Positions 1 to 6,824 of a stretch of 13,987 bases of DNA are shown one piece after another. Every line of letters begins with the position of its first letter. Within the stretch, counting starts at the first letter, position 1. This DNA is from Flavobacteriales bacterium (GTDB lineage Bacteria; Bacteroidota; Bacteroidia; Flavobacteriales; TMED113): positions 1-13,987 of the forward strand of contig NZUB01000024.1 in the NCBI GenBank assembly GCA_002696965.1, written 5' to 3'. Both the position numbers and the translations under genes were made by a program. The notes under the pieces were generated by a model. The model was not told where the DNA came from, searched no databases, and saw nothing but the letters and a program-made list of their open reading frames with translations.

Positions 1-33
1 ATCTTCTGATCGTTTTGTTATTTTTTTTGACAT
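1..33 (-). CDS. proS: Prolyl-tRNA synthetase, N-terminal fragment cut by the window edge
   Basis: Read on the minus strand from an ATG at 33-31, the first eleven codons give MSKKITKRSED and remain open to the edge. From memory of the family, Bacteroidota prolyl-tRNA synthetases of the short, archaeal/eukaryote-like type begin almost identically (MSK.LTKRSEDYSKWYNELV), which is what makes this short stretch recognisable. The enzyme charges tRNA-Pro with proline in the cytoplasm. The gene would be divergent from the secreted-protein gene that starts at 144, with about 110 bp between them. Only 11 residues are visible, so no catalytic motif can be checked and a chance match cannot be excluded. 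Confidence 0.7.
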   Translation of the reverse strand, partial: MSKKITKRSED

Positions 34-59
34 AAATATAAACTTTGGTATAATTATTG

Positions 60-88
60 TTGTATTATTAATCAATAATATATTTTTT
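60..88 (+). promoter_or_regulatory. Candidate Bacteroidota-type promoter for the 144-1025 / 1037-2482 pair
   Basis: The spacer between the divergent starts at 33 and 144 is almost pure A/T. A TTG at 60-62, then 18 bp, then TATTTTTT at 81-88 resembles the Bacteroidota pattern of a -33 TTG and a -7 TAnnTTTG, with the final G missing. It would place the transcript start near 95 and leave a leader of about 50 nt. A second partial match is TAAACTTG at 101-108. Both are weak in such AT-rich DNA. No minus-strand promoter for the gene starting at 33 could be picked out. Confidence 0.25.
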
Positions 89-143
89 AAAAATAAAAAA
101 TAAACTTGTAATTTTACGTTTAACAATAACAAATACCAATTAT

Positions 144-1025
144 ATGAGTAATTATAAAATTAAATCTATTTTATTAGGGTTTATTTTATTAACGCAGTTA
201 ATATATAGCCAAAATTTTGTCGACGACCTATATTATAATGATTCTGAAGTAAATTATGATTTTTTATATACTGAAGATAATTTGCCAACAGAAGACTTCC
301 TAAATGATAGTATTAATGACTATAGATGGGATGACGACATAAGCTATGAAAATAGAATGCGTAAATTCAATAACTCATATTATTTAGATTATTATTGGGA
401 TTATGGATGGCATTCACCAACGTGGTATAATTGGAGCCAACCTACATGGGGCTGGAGCTTGAATTATCACAATTACGGCTGGGGTCTTGGTTTAAACTAC
501 GGTTCTTCATGGCACTCACCATATAATTATTGGAACTATGGATGGCATTCACCATGGTACTATGGCCACCATCATTGGAATAATTTCTATTATCCTGGAC
601 ACTATGGTTATTATGGTGGTTTAAACAATTATGTTATTTCAACTGGCTATCAAAATATTTCTTATGGGCATAGAGCAACTAATAACACTAATATCAATTA
701 CAATAACATACCACAAAGAAGTCGAATTAATCTTGCAAATGATCATTTAAAGCCCTCTAAAAATATTGAAAAATCCGAACAAAGTCCTGTAAATAATATA
801 GTAGAAAAAATTAAACATAGAGTATCTCCACAAAAAAAATACACACAGGATAATAGGGCTAACAACTACAATGCAAATAAGAAAAATAACAAATCTAATA
901 ATAACAACAGCTATCAGTCTAGTAACAGAAATCAAAAAATTAATAGTAATAGACCCAATAGATCTTCAAGATCCAATTCAAATAGAAATTCAGGATCTAA
1001 TTCTAACAGAGGAAAAAGAAACTAA
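144..1025 (+). CDS. Secreted Tyr/Trp/His-rich repeat protein with basic Asn/Ser/Arg tail, function unknown
   Basis: I do not recognise a functional family. The 293-residue product starts with a signal peptide (about residues 1-22, hydrophobic core ILLGFILLTQLI, likely cut before Gln23), so it should leave the cytoplasm. Three zones follow: an acidic stretch (about 25-68, rich in Asp/Glu/Tyr); an aromatic zone (about 79-165) with YGWHSP at 87-92 and 132-137, SSWHSP at 121-126 and a His cluster GHHHW near 141-145; and a low-complexity, strongly basic Asn/Ser/Arg/Lys tail (about 215-293). It has no cysteines, no membrane segments beyond the signal and no T9SS sorting domain. The downstream porin gene begins 11 bp after the stop, so the two are probably co-transcribed and may act together in the envelope. 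The zoned composition suggests a structural or polymer/metal-binding role, which is inference only. No Shine-Dalgarno is present; the ATG at 144 is the only start that keeps the full signal peptide. Confidence 0.85.
   Translation: MSNYKIKSILLGFILLTQLIYSQNFVDDLYYNDSEVNYDFLYTEDNLPTEDFLNDSINDYRWDDDISYENRMRKFNNSYYLDYYWDYGWHSPTWYNWSQPTWGWSLNYHNYGWGLGLNYGSSWHSPYNYWNYGWHSPWYYGHHHWNNFYYPGHYGYYGGLNNYVISTGYQNISYGHRATNNTNINYNNIPQRSRINLANDHLKPSKNIEKSEQSPVNNIVEKIKHRVSPQKKYTQDNRANNYNANKKNNKSNNNNSYQSSNRNQKINSNRPNRSSRSNSNRNSGSNSNRGKRN
402..554 (+). repeat. 18-bp exact direct repeat encoding the WHSP motif
   Basis: The 18-bp string TATGGATGGCATTCACCA occurs at 402-419 and again, unchanged, at 537-554, in the same reading frame (YGWHSP). 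A diverged copy of the core (TGGCACTCACC, SSWHSP) lies between them near 509-520. Exact identity at synonymous positions points to a recent internal duplication or to gene conversion inside the aromatic zone. Confidence 0.85.
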
Positions 1026-1036
1026 AAAATTGTAAT

Positions 1037-2482
1037 ATGTTAAAATCAAAAATATCTCTATTTATCTTCTTTATCTTTTTAAGCATTTCTGCTCAAAATG
1101 AAGTTGACGCACTACGTTATTCATTGTTTGATAATTATAGCACAGCTAGAGTATCTTCTTTAGGTGGCTCATTTAGTGCACTTGGAGGAAATACAGGTTC
1201 AATTATATCAAATCCTGCCACTCTTGCAACTTATAGAACAAATGAATTCTCAATTAGTTTGATGAGTTCTAATGAAAATACTCAAAGTAATTATCTCGAC
1301 AATAAAAACAATATTGACAGACGTAAACTTAATATTCAAAATATTGGATATATTCAAACAATTCCTCTTGAAAATGCTGAAGGATGGAGTCGATTTAATT
1401 ATGCACTTACTTATAATCGAAGAACCGACTTAAATAGAAGATTAAGTATTGGAGGTTATAATGACCAAAGTACTATGACTAATGTTTTCTTAAACAATGC
1501 TCAAGGTACTCCATGGGAGAATTTAAATAGCTCTAGTGATTATCTTGCATATTGGACATACCTAATTGATACAGTTGGAGATGTAAGCACATATTCTTCT
1601 AGTGTGAGTCAAATTGGGCAAAATCAATATGCAGAAATTAGCGAGTCAGGCTCAATTGATGATTTTGATATTTCTGCATCAAGTGCATATAAAGATTTTC
1701 TTTTTTTAGGTGCTAGTATGACGATGAGTAGTATTAACTACTCATATCAAAGTCGTTATTTAGAAAATGGATTTGATAATAAAGCAAATGATCTACAAGC
1801 ATGGAACTTTAATGAAAACCTATACGTAACCGGTTTGGGATTAAATTTTAAAATCGGAGCTGTTGTAAAACCATGGCACTTCCTAAGATTAGGATGGGCA
1901 TACCACTCTAAAACGTATTATGAACTTGAAGAATCATATGAAACTAGTATGTCAACTATTATTGACCCTTGGGGTGAGTCTTATGCAGATAATCTACATA
2001 TAACGGATCCATATCAGATCCAAACTCCAGCAAAATCAATAAGTAGCTTGGCATTAATCTTTGCTAAACATGGGCTAATTACATTTGATTTGGAAATCAT
2101 TGATTATGCATCTTCTAATTTATCGAGCCTATACCATAGTGGATTTCAAACAGCTAATAATAACATAGCTAATTTTTATCAAAAAACTAACAATAAAAAA
2201 ATTGGGATCGAATGGCGGGTTCAAGGTCTTTCTTTTAGAACTGGATATGCTGTTTTTGGAAATCCATTTACCAATGAATTAAATAACGGAGAAAAAGAAT
2301 ATATCTCAAGTGGTATTGGATTTCAAAAGGGAGCTTACTTTTTTGATATTGCATTAATTAATTGCTTGACTGAAGGAAATTATATTATTTATAATGATCC
2401 AACTTTATTAAATCCAGCACAAACTGCAGAAATAACACAATCTAAAAAATCAATAATTATAAGTTGTAATTATAAGTTCTAA
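1037..2482 (+). CDS. OmpP1/FadL-family outer-membrane transporter ('hemin receptor' type)
   Basis: The 481-residue protein has a signal peptide (about 1-19, SISA before Gln20) and then the N-terminal hallmark of Bacteroidota OmpP1/FadL-like barrels: DALRYS at 24-29, a Gly-rich block with SLGGSFSALGG at 41-51, and NPATLATYR at 59-67. The remainder alternates polar and aromatic residues as expected for beta-strands and ends in ...NYKF, a terminal Phe typical of BAM-inserted outer-membrane proteins. The length fits the family. FadL-type proteins pass hydrophobic compounds across the outer membrane; the name 'hemin receptor' often given to Bacteroidota members is poorly supported, so the substrate is left open. 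It lies 11 bp behind the WHSP-repeat secreted protein in the same direction. Its stop is only 6 bp from the convergent gene's stop. Confidence 0.85.
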   Translation: MLKSKISLFIFFIFLSISAQNEVDALRYSLFDNYSTARVSSLGGSFSALGGNTGSIISNPATLATYRTNEFSISLMSSNENTQSNYLDNKNNIDRRKLNIQNIGYIQTIPLENAEGWSRFNYALTYNRRTDLNRRLSIGGYNDQSTMTNVFLNNAQGTPWENLNSSSDYLAYWTYLIDTVGDVSTYSSSVSQIGQNQYAEISESGSIDDFDISASSAYKDFLFLGASMTMSSINYSYQSRYLENGFDNKANDLQAWNFNENLYVTGLGLNFKIGAVVKPWHFLRLGWAYHSKTYYELEESYETSMSTIIDPWGESYADNLHITDPYQIQTPAKSISSLALIFAKHGLITFDLEIIDYASSNLSSLYHSGFQTANNNIANFYQKTNNKKIGIEWRVQGLSFRTGYAVFGNPFTNELNNGEKEYISSGIGFQKGAYFFDIALINCLTEGNYIIYNDPTLLNPAQTAEITQSKKSIIISCNYKF

Positions 2483-2488
2483 TACTTA

Positions 2489-3250
2489 TTAAGCATCAAT
2501 ATCCTCTGGAACTAAAATACGTCCACAGTTTTCACAAAAATAAATCTCTTTACGCAGTCGAATATTTAAAGAGTGTTGTGCTGTTACGCTATTAAAACAT
2601 CCACCACAAGCATCACGATCAATTTTCACAACACTTAAACCATTTTTTGAAGACAACCTTATTGAAGAATAAGCATCTACTAAAGAAGAATCAATACTTT
2701 TTTCTGCTTTTTTCCTTTTAGATAATAATTGGTCCTCTTCTTTTTCAGTAGACTTAATTATATCAGAAAGTTGGGATTTTTTATTTTTCAAATGCTTTTT
2801 CCGTTCCCTTATCTTAGCCTTTATCAATTTAATTTTATCCCCATTTTCAGTTATTTCAACATCTGAGTTTTTAATTTTTTTCTTTGCTAATTCAATTTCT
2901 AAAGCCTGAAATTCTAATTCTTTATTAATTGCATTAAATTCCCTGTTATTTCTAACTTTCATTTGTTGAGAATTATACTTTTCAATTAATGCAGTAGCAT
3001 CCTTGATTTTCTGCTCTTGATCGTTAATCGAATTTTTAAATTCTTCTTCAATTGTAACCTGATTACTTAAACGATCATTTAATTTCTCAATTTCTGATTC
3101 TAAATCTGAAACTTCCAAAGGCAATTCGCCTCTTAATATTTTTAATTTATCTATTTTGGAATCTATTGTTTGTAGTTGATATAAAGATTCTAACTTAACA
3201 CTAATTGCTGCGCTAGAATAACTACTTTCTTTTGTTTTTGTCTTAGCCAT
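2489..3250 (-). CDS. Coiled-coil protein with C-terminal C4 zinc ribbon (zf-RING_7 / former DUF164)
   Basis: The 253-residue product is dominated by charged heptad-like sequence (about 24-186, rich in Lys/Glu/Leu/Ile) that should form a long antiparallel coiled coil. It ends in a zinc ribbon with Cys215-x2-Cys218 (DACGGC) and Cys239-x2-Cys242 (FCENCGR). This is the architecture of the zf-RING_7 family. The Helicobacter member HP0958 (FlgZ) binds RpoN and flagellar mRNA, but Bacteroidota members have no settled role; nucleic-acid or protein binding is the reasonable guess. There is no signal peptide, so it is cytoplasmic. It is the second gene of a minus-strand pair, 4 bp after the Nif3-like gene. 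I recall these two families occurring side by side in many Bacteroidota, which suggests a shared role. Confidence 0.85.
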   Translation of the reverse strand: MAKTKTKESSYSSAAISVKLESLYQLQTIDSKIDKLKILRGELPLEVSDLESEIEKLNDRLSNQVTIEEEFKNSINDQEQKIKDATALIEKYNSQQMKVRNNREFNAINKELEFQALEIELAKKKIKNSDVEITENGDKIKLIKAKIRERKKHLKNKKSQLSDIIKSTEKEEDQLLSKRKKAEKSIDSSLVDAYSSIRLSSKNGLSVVKIDRDACGGCFNSVTAQHSLNIRLRKEIYFCENCGRILVPEDIDA

Positions 3251-3254
3251 GTTT

Positions 3255-4352
3255 TTAATAATATAAAATTGGATTAGTACATACGCTCGTTAAATGGACC
3301 GCTAATTTAGAAAAATTTTCTTTAAGTATACTATAAATTAACTGTTGAGTATGAAATTCACTTTCATAATGGCCTATATCACATACAATAATTTGATTAT
3401 TTGTATCAAAAAAATCATGATATTTAAAATCAGAAGTAATAAATGCATCTGCTTGATTAATAATTGCATCTTCTAACAAGAAACGTCCCGAACCTCCACA
3501 AATAGCAACTTTTTTAATATTTTTCTTTGGCATTATCTTATTATACTTAATAATATTAGTATTCATTGTTTTTTTAATATGAGCAAGAAAATTATTTAAT
3601 GAAAGTGCTTTTTTAAATTCCCCAATAACTCCAGAGCCAATTTGAGATGCATTTTGGATATTATCAAAAACATAAGCCACCTCTTGATATGGATGAGCTT
3701 CTTTTAAAGCTGATAAAATTCGTGGTTTCATATAAGAATAAAAAACCACCTCTATTTTATCTTCTTTGCACAATGAATCTTTTCCAGCTTGACCAGAAAA
3801 TGGATTCGCTCCATCTAAAGGCCTAAAAGAACCTGTACCACTAGAAACAAAAGAACACCTATCGTATAAATGTCCAACTCTACCAGCCCCATTATCAAAT
3901 AAAGCATTTTTCACCAAATCTGTATGACTAGGTGGACAATATGTAGTCATTTTCATTAAAAGACCAGGCTTTGGCTTTAGAATTTGAGTTTTTTCAAGAT
4001 TAATTTTATCAGCTATCTGAAAAGAAACACCATCATAGATATTATCTAAATTAGTGTGCATCGCATAAATTGCAATATCATGCTTTATAGCTTTTGCAAT
4101 TATTTTCTCCACATAATTAGATCCAGTAATTTTTTTAATATTACCAAATATCAAAGGATGGTGACTTACAATTAAATTGTGATTATTATTAATGGCTTCA
4201 TCAACTACCTCCTCTGTACAATCAAGTGAAACCAAAATTGAATTTATATGAGTATTTTTATTTCCAATTAACAAACCACAATTATCGTAGTCTTCTTGCA
4301 GTGCTAATGGCACCCTTGTATCTAAATAATTTGATATTTCAAATAATTTCAT
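3255..4352 (-). CDS. Nif3-like dinuclear metal centre hexameric protein, long form with CutA1/PII-like insert
   Basis: This is a 365-residue member of the Nif3/YbgI/YqfO family, a cytoplasmic toroidal hexamer with two metal ions per subunit. The expected ligands are present: His64-His65 in SHHPLIF, His99 and Asp103 in MHTNLDN, and His328 and Glu332 in DIGHYESE. The 99/103 and 328/332 spacings equal those of E. coli YbgI (97/101 and 215/219). The roughly 110-residue insert between the two halves (about 130-235) carries CSF.SSGTG.FRPL.GANPF and EAHPYQEVAY, the CutA1/PII-like middle domain of the long Gram-positive and Bacteroidota form. The biochemical activity is not settled: links to GTP cyclohydrolase I type 2 annotation, DNA repair and metal handling have been proposed. 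It heads the minus-strand pair with the zinc-ribbon gene and is divergent from lpxK, with 47 bp to the preferred lpxK start. Confidence 0.93.
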   Translation of the reverse strand: MKLFEISNYLDTRVPLALQEDYDNCGLLIGNKNTHINSILVSLDCTEEVVDEAINNNHNLIVSHHPLIFGNIKKITGSNYVEKIIAKAIKHDIAIYAMHTNLDNIYDGVSFQIADKINLEKTQILKPKPGLLMKMTTYCPPSHTDLVKNALFDNGAGRVGHLYDRCSFVSSGTGSFRPLDGANPFSGQAGKDSLCKEDKIEVVFYSYMKPRILSALKEAHPYQEVAYVFDNIQNASQIGSGVIGEFKKALSLNNFLAHIKKTMNTNIIKYNKIMPKKNIKKVAICGGSGRFLLEDAIINQADAFITSDFKYHDFFDTNNQIIVCDIGHYESEFHTQQLIYSILKENFSKLAVHLTSVCTNPILYY

Positions 4353-4375
4353 GTTTATTTAGTTTTTAATTAATA

Positions 4376-4383
4376 CAAAAATA
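4376..4383 (-). promoter_or_regulatory. Candidate -7 element for the Nif3 / zinc-ribbon pair
   Basis: On the minus strand this reads TATTTTTG, an exact match to the Bacteroidota -7 consensus TAnnTTTG, inside the short spacer between the divergent starts. It would give a leader of roughly 15-20 nt before the ATG at 4352. No TTG lies at the usual distance upstream; the nearest is only 12 bp away, so just half of the promoter is supported. No comparable plus-strand match was found for lpxK. Confidence 0.35.
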
Positions 4384-4399
4384 CATGTTTTATAACAAT

Positions 4400-5452
4400 A
4401 TGAATTTTGTTAAATACCTACTAATCCCTTTTCAAATAGTATATTCTCTAATAGTTAGAGTACGAAACTTAGTATATGATTTTAATATAATTTCAATATA
4501 TAGCCCACATACTTTAGTCATTTCAGTAGGAAATTTAAAAGTAGGAGGCACTGGAAAAACACCTATGGTAGAATATTTAATTAAAATTTTAAAAAATTAT
4601 AAAATAGCTGTACTTAGCAGAGGTTACAAGAGAAAAACAAAAGGTTTTGTCTTAGCAAAAGAAAAAAGACATAACGCTTATCATATTGGTGACGAAAATG
4701 CTCAACTATATAATAAATTTCAGGAGATAACTATCGGATGTGACGAAAATAGAGTAAACGGAATCAAAAAATTACTTCAAATAGACAAAAAAATTCAAAT
4801 TATTATTTTAGATGATGGCTACCAACACAGAGCATTAAAAAGAGATGTTAATATTCTACTTACAGAATACAATCAATTATTTATCAATGATTCATTGCTA
4901 CCTATTGGAAAATTAAGAGAACCAAAATTTGAAAAAAGAAGAGCAAATATCATCATTGTAACTAAATGCCCACATAATATTTCTAAAAGTCAACAGCAAT
5001 TCATCAAAGAAATACTTGATTTAGATATAAACCAAAAAATATATTTCTCACATATAAAGAAACATGTTTTTTTAAACATGAATACAATCAAGGAACATAA
5101 AATAAATAAAGACCAAAAACACCTTTTAGTTACAGGTATCGAAAACCCGCTAGAATTATTAAATTTTTTAAATAATGAAAAAATTGATTTTAAACATTTA
5201 AAATTTAATGACCATCATGATTTTAGTCAATTAGACATTAGTAATATTATACAATTAAGTGAATCTGAAAACTACTCAAAAGAATTATTGTTAACAGAAA
5301 AAGACTTCTATCGTCTATCAAAAAAAGATAAACAAAAATTAGAAAAACACTTTACATTAATATGTATTCAAATAGAAATTGATTTTATTGATGCAGATAA
5401 ATCTACTTTTAACCATCAATTATGTAACTTTGTAAAATCTAAAATCACTTAA
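4400..5452 (+). CDS. lpxK: Tetraacyldisaccharide 4'-kinase (lipid A synthesis)
   Basis: LpxK phosphorylates the 4' position of tetraacyldisaccharide-1-phosphate to give lipid IVA, at the inner face of the cytoplasmic membrane. The reading frame opens at an ATG at 4385, but I prefer the ATG at 4400 (350 residues) because the family begins close to the MNFVKYLLIP-like hydrophobic anchor helix. Visible motifs, in that numbering: P-loop-like GNLKVGGTGKTP (44-55), SRGY (73-76), GDE (97-99, with Asp98 at the place of the catalytic Asp), DDGYQHR (138-144, same numbering as the Asp138/Asp139/His143 cluster described in Aquifex LpxK), LLPIGKLREP (166-175), DHHDF (271-275, the partner-His region) and LLTEKDFYRL. 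It is the first gene of the five-gene plus-strand chain; the next gene starts 1 bp after its stop. Confidence 0.95.
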   Translation: MNFVKYLLIPFQIVYSLIVRVRNLVYDFNIISIYSPHTLVISVGNLKVGGTGKTPMVEYLIKILKNYKIAVLSRGYKRKTKGFVLAKEKRHNAYHIGDENAQLYNKFQEITIGCDENRVNGIKKLLQIDKKIQIIILDDGYQHRALKRDVNILLTEYNQLFINDSLLPIGKLREPKFEKRRANIIIVTKCPHNISKSQQQFIKEILDLDINQKIYFSHIKKHVFLNMNTIKEHKINKDQKHLLVTGIENPLELLNFLNNEKIDFKHLKFNDHHDFSQLDISNIIQLSESENYSKELLLTEKDFYRLSKKDKQKLEKHFTLICIQIEIDFIDADKSTFNHQLCNFVKSKIT

Positions 5453-5453
5453 T

Positions 5454-6824
5454 ATGAAAAAAAAATATTTACTCGTTATTATCTCACTCATCAGCATAAT
5501 ATTCATGGGCCAACAAAATAGCTTAGAATTACTATATCAATGGACTGATGACGGAACTGTTTTAAATGTTGAAGAAGACCCAGGAGATAATTGGGTAGGT
5601 AACATCTATAATGAGATTTGGGGATTTGTTCAAAATGATCACGAATTTGCTGTAATTGGTTCAACACAAGGAACACATATTTTTGACGTTACAGAGCCTG
5701 AAAACAGTTATCTAGTAGCTTCTATAGATGGTGGCTCAACAAGTTCACAGGTTGTTCATAGAGATTTTCACACCTATAATGGCTATTTATATGCAGTTGC
5801 AGATGAAATGAACTCGAGCACATTACAAATTATGGATATAAGTAATTTACCCAATGAAATTAGTGTAGTCTATGATACAAATGACATAATTACACGAGCA
5901 CACAATATTTTTATAGATGAAGAAAATGCTATAATGTACGTTTGTGGTGGAAGAGTTATGGAGGAATCAAATGAACTTTCTCTTTTTTCATTAGAAGAAC
6001 CTCAAAATCCTACTTTTTTAAAAAAATTTGATGATGTAGGCTATGTACACGACATCTATGTTAGAGACCATATAGGATATTTAAATGCAGGAAACGATGG
6101 ACTACATATAGTAGATTTTTCAGATTTTAACAATCCTCAAATACTAGGATCTTTAACAGATTATCCATACGCAGGCTATAATCACTCTGGATGGCTAACA
6201 GAAGATGGCAATACATATGTTTTTGCAGATGAAAATCATGGTTATAAAATGAAAATATGTGATGTTTCTAATCCTGCTGATATTAATGTTATTTCGACTA
6301 TTTTAAGTGATGTAGCATCTACTTCGATACCTCATAATTTAATTATTAAAGACAACTTACTGTATGTATCCCATTATTATGACGGATTGTGGATATGGGA
6401 TATTTCAAACCCTGAAAACCCCACATATGTAGCAAGTTATGATACATATCCACTTGAAAATGGAAATAGCTACAAGGGAGCATGGGGGGTATACCCTTTA
6501 CTTCCTTCGGGGAACATACTTGTTTCAGACATGCAATATGGATTATTTGTATTTGCGCCTCCAAGCTTAAATACTCAACTTGATGAAATAAATAATTCTA
6601 TAGTATACCCTAACCCATGCACTAAGCATATAACTATTAATACAGCATCTCAAAATCTAAAAACAATAGAACTATATGATATGTATGGGAAAATAATTTT
6701 ATCAAAAGAAAGTGATGAAACCACAATACCAATAGTATTAAGCGATGCCTTTCCGAAAGGCATTTATGTTCTGAAAATTAATGACAATATAACAATTGAC
6801 AAACATAGAATCATTAAGCATTAA
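5454..6824 (+). CDS. Choice-of-anchor B / LVIVD-repeat protein secreted by T9SS
   Basis: This 456-residue protein has an N-terminal signal peptide (MKKKYLLVIISLISIIFMG). A beta-propeller-like region of LVIVD-type blades follows, each with a strand pattern such as GTHIFDVTEPENS (73-85), STLQIMDISNLPN (122-134), GLHIVDFSDFNNP (216-228), KMKICDVSNPADI (265-277) and GLWIWDISNPENP (311-323). The C-terminal block (about 380-456) has VYPNP at 384-388, IELYDMYGK (405-413) and KGIYVLKI (435-442): a type A T9SS sorting domain, normally removed during export to the cell surface or medium. The LVIVD core matches the 'choice-of-anchor B' families, whose molecular role is unknown. It sits between lpxK (1-bp gap) and gatB (1-bp overlap), an unexpected place for a secreted protein. 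His-rich positions (H102, H106, H150, H199, H244, H262, H294, H307) recur through the blades. Confidence 0.88.
   Translation: MKKKYLLVIISLISIIFMGQQNSLELLYQWTDDGTVLNVEEDPGDNWVGNIYNEIWGFVQNDHEFAVIGSTQGTHIFDVTEPENSYLVASIDGGSTSSQVVHRDFHTYNGYLYAVADEMNSSTLQIMDISNLPNEISVVYDTNDIITRAHNIFIDEENAIMYVCGGRVMEESNELSLFSLEEPQNPTFLKKFDDVGYVHDIYVRDHIGYLNAGNDGLHIVDFSDFNNPQILGSLTDYPYAGYNHSGWLTEDGNTYVFADENHGYKMKICDVSNPADINVISTILSDVASTSIPHNLIIKDNLLYVSHYYDGLWIWDISNPENPTYVASYDTYPLENGNSYKGAWGVYPLLPSGNILVSDMQYGLFVFAPPSLNTQLDEINNSIVYPNPCTKHITINTASQNLKTIELYDMYGKIILSKESDETTIPIVLSDAFPKGIYVLKINDNITIDKHRIIKH
6745..6763. repeat. Perfect 9-bp inverted repeat inside the T9SS-tail coding region
   Basis: ATGCCTTTC at 6745-6753 and GAAAGGCAT at 6755-6763 are exact reverse complements separated by one base. 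As RNA this folds as an 8-bp stem with a CCG loop and is followed by TTTATG. It is markedly more GC-rich than its surroundings and lies about 60 bp before the gatB start. It codes for the conserved DAFPKGI segment, which may account for it. Confidence 0.6.

Noticed and set aside
27..54. TTGACA (27-32), 16 bp, TATAAT (49-54): a textbook sigma-70 promoter pattern on the plus strand
   Set aside because: Bacteroidota use a different primary promoter pattern, the -35-like part overlaps the probable proS start codons, and such matches are frequent in DNA this AT-rich.
747..935. Minus-strand open frame opposite the basic tail of the 144-1025 gene
   Set aside because: It is the complement of a low-complexity Asn/Lys-rich region, which yields a spurious hydrophobic Ile/Val/Phe-rich frame; no start context or homology.
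5060..5080. Inverted repeat CATGTTT...AAACATG inside lpxK
   Set aside because: Short, A/T-dominated and within a conserved coding frame; expected by chance at this base composition.
6346..6564. Minus-strand open frame inside the LVIVD-repeat gene
   Set aside because: The plus-strand frame is clearly coding with repeated blade motifs; the antisense product has no recognisable features.
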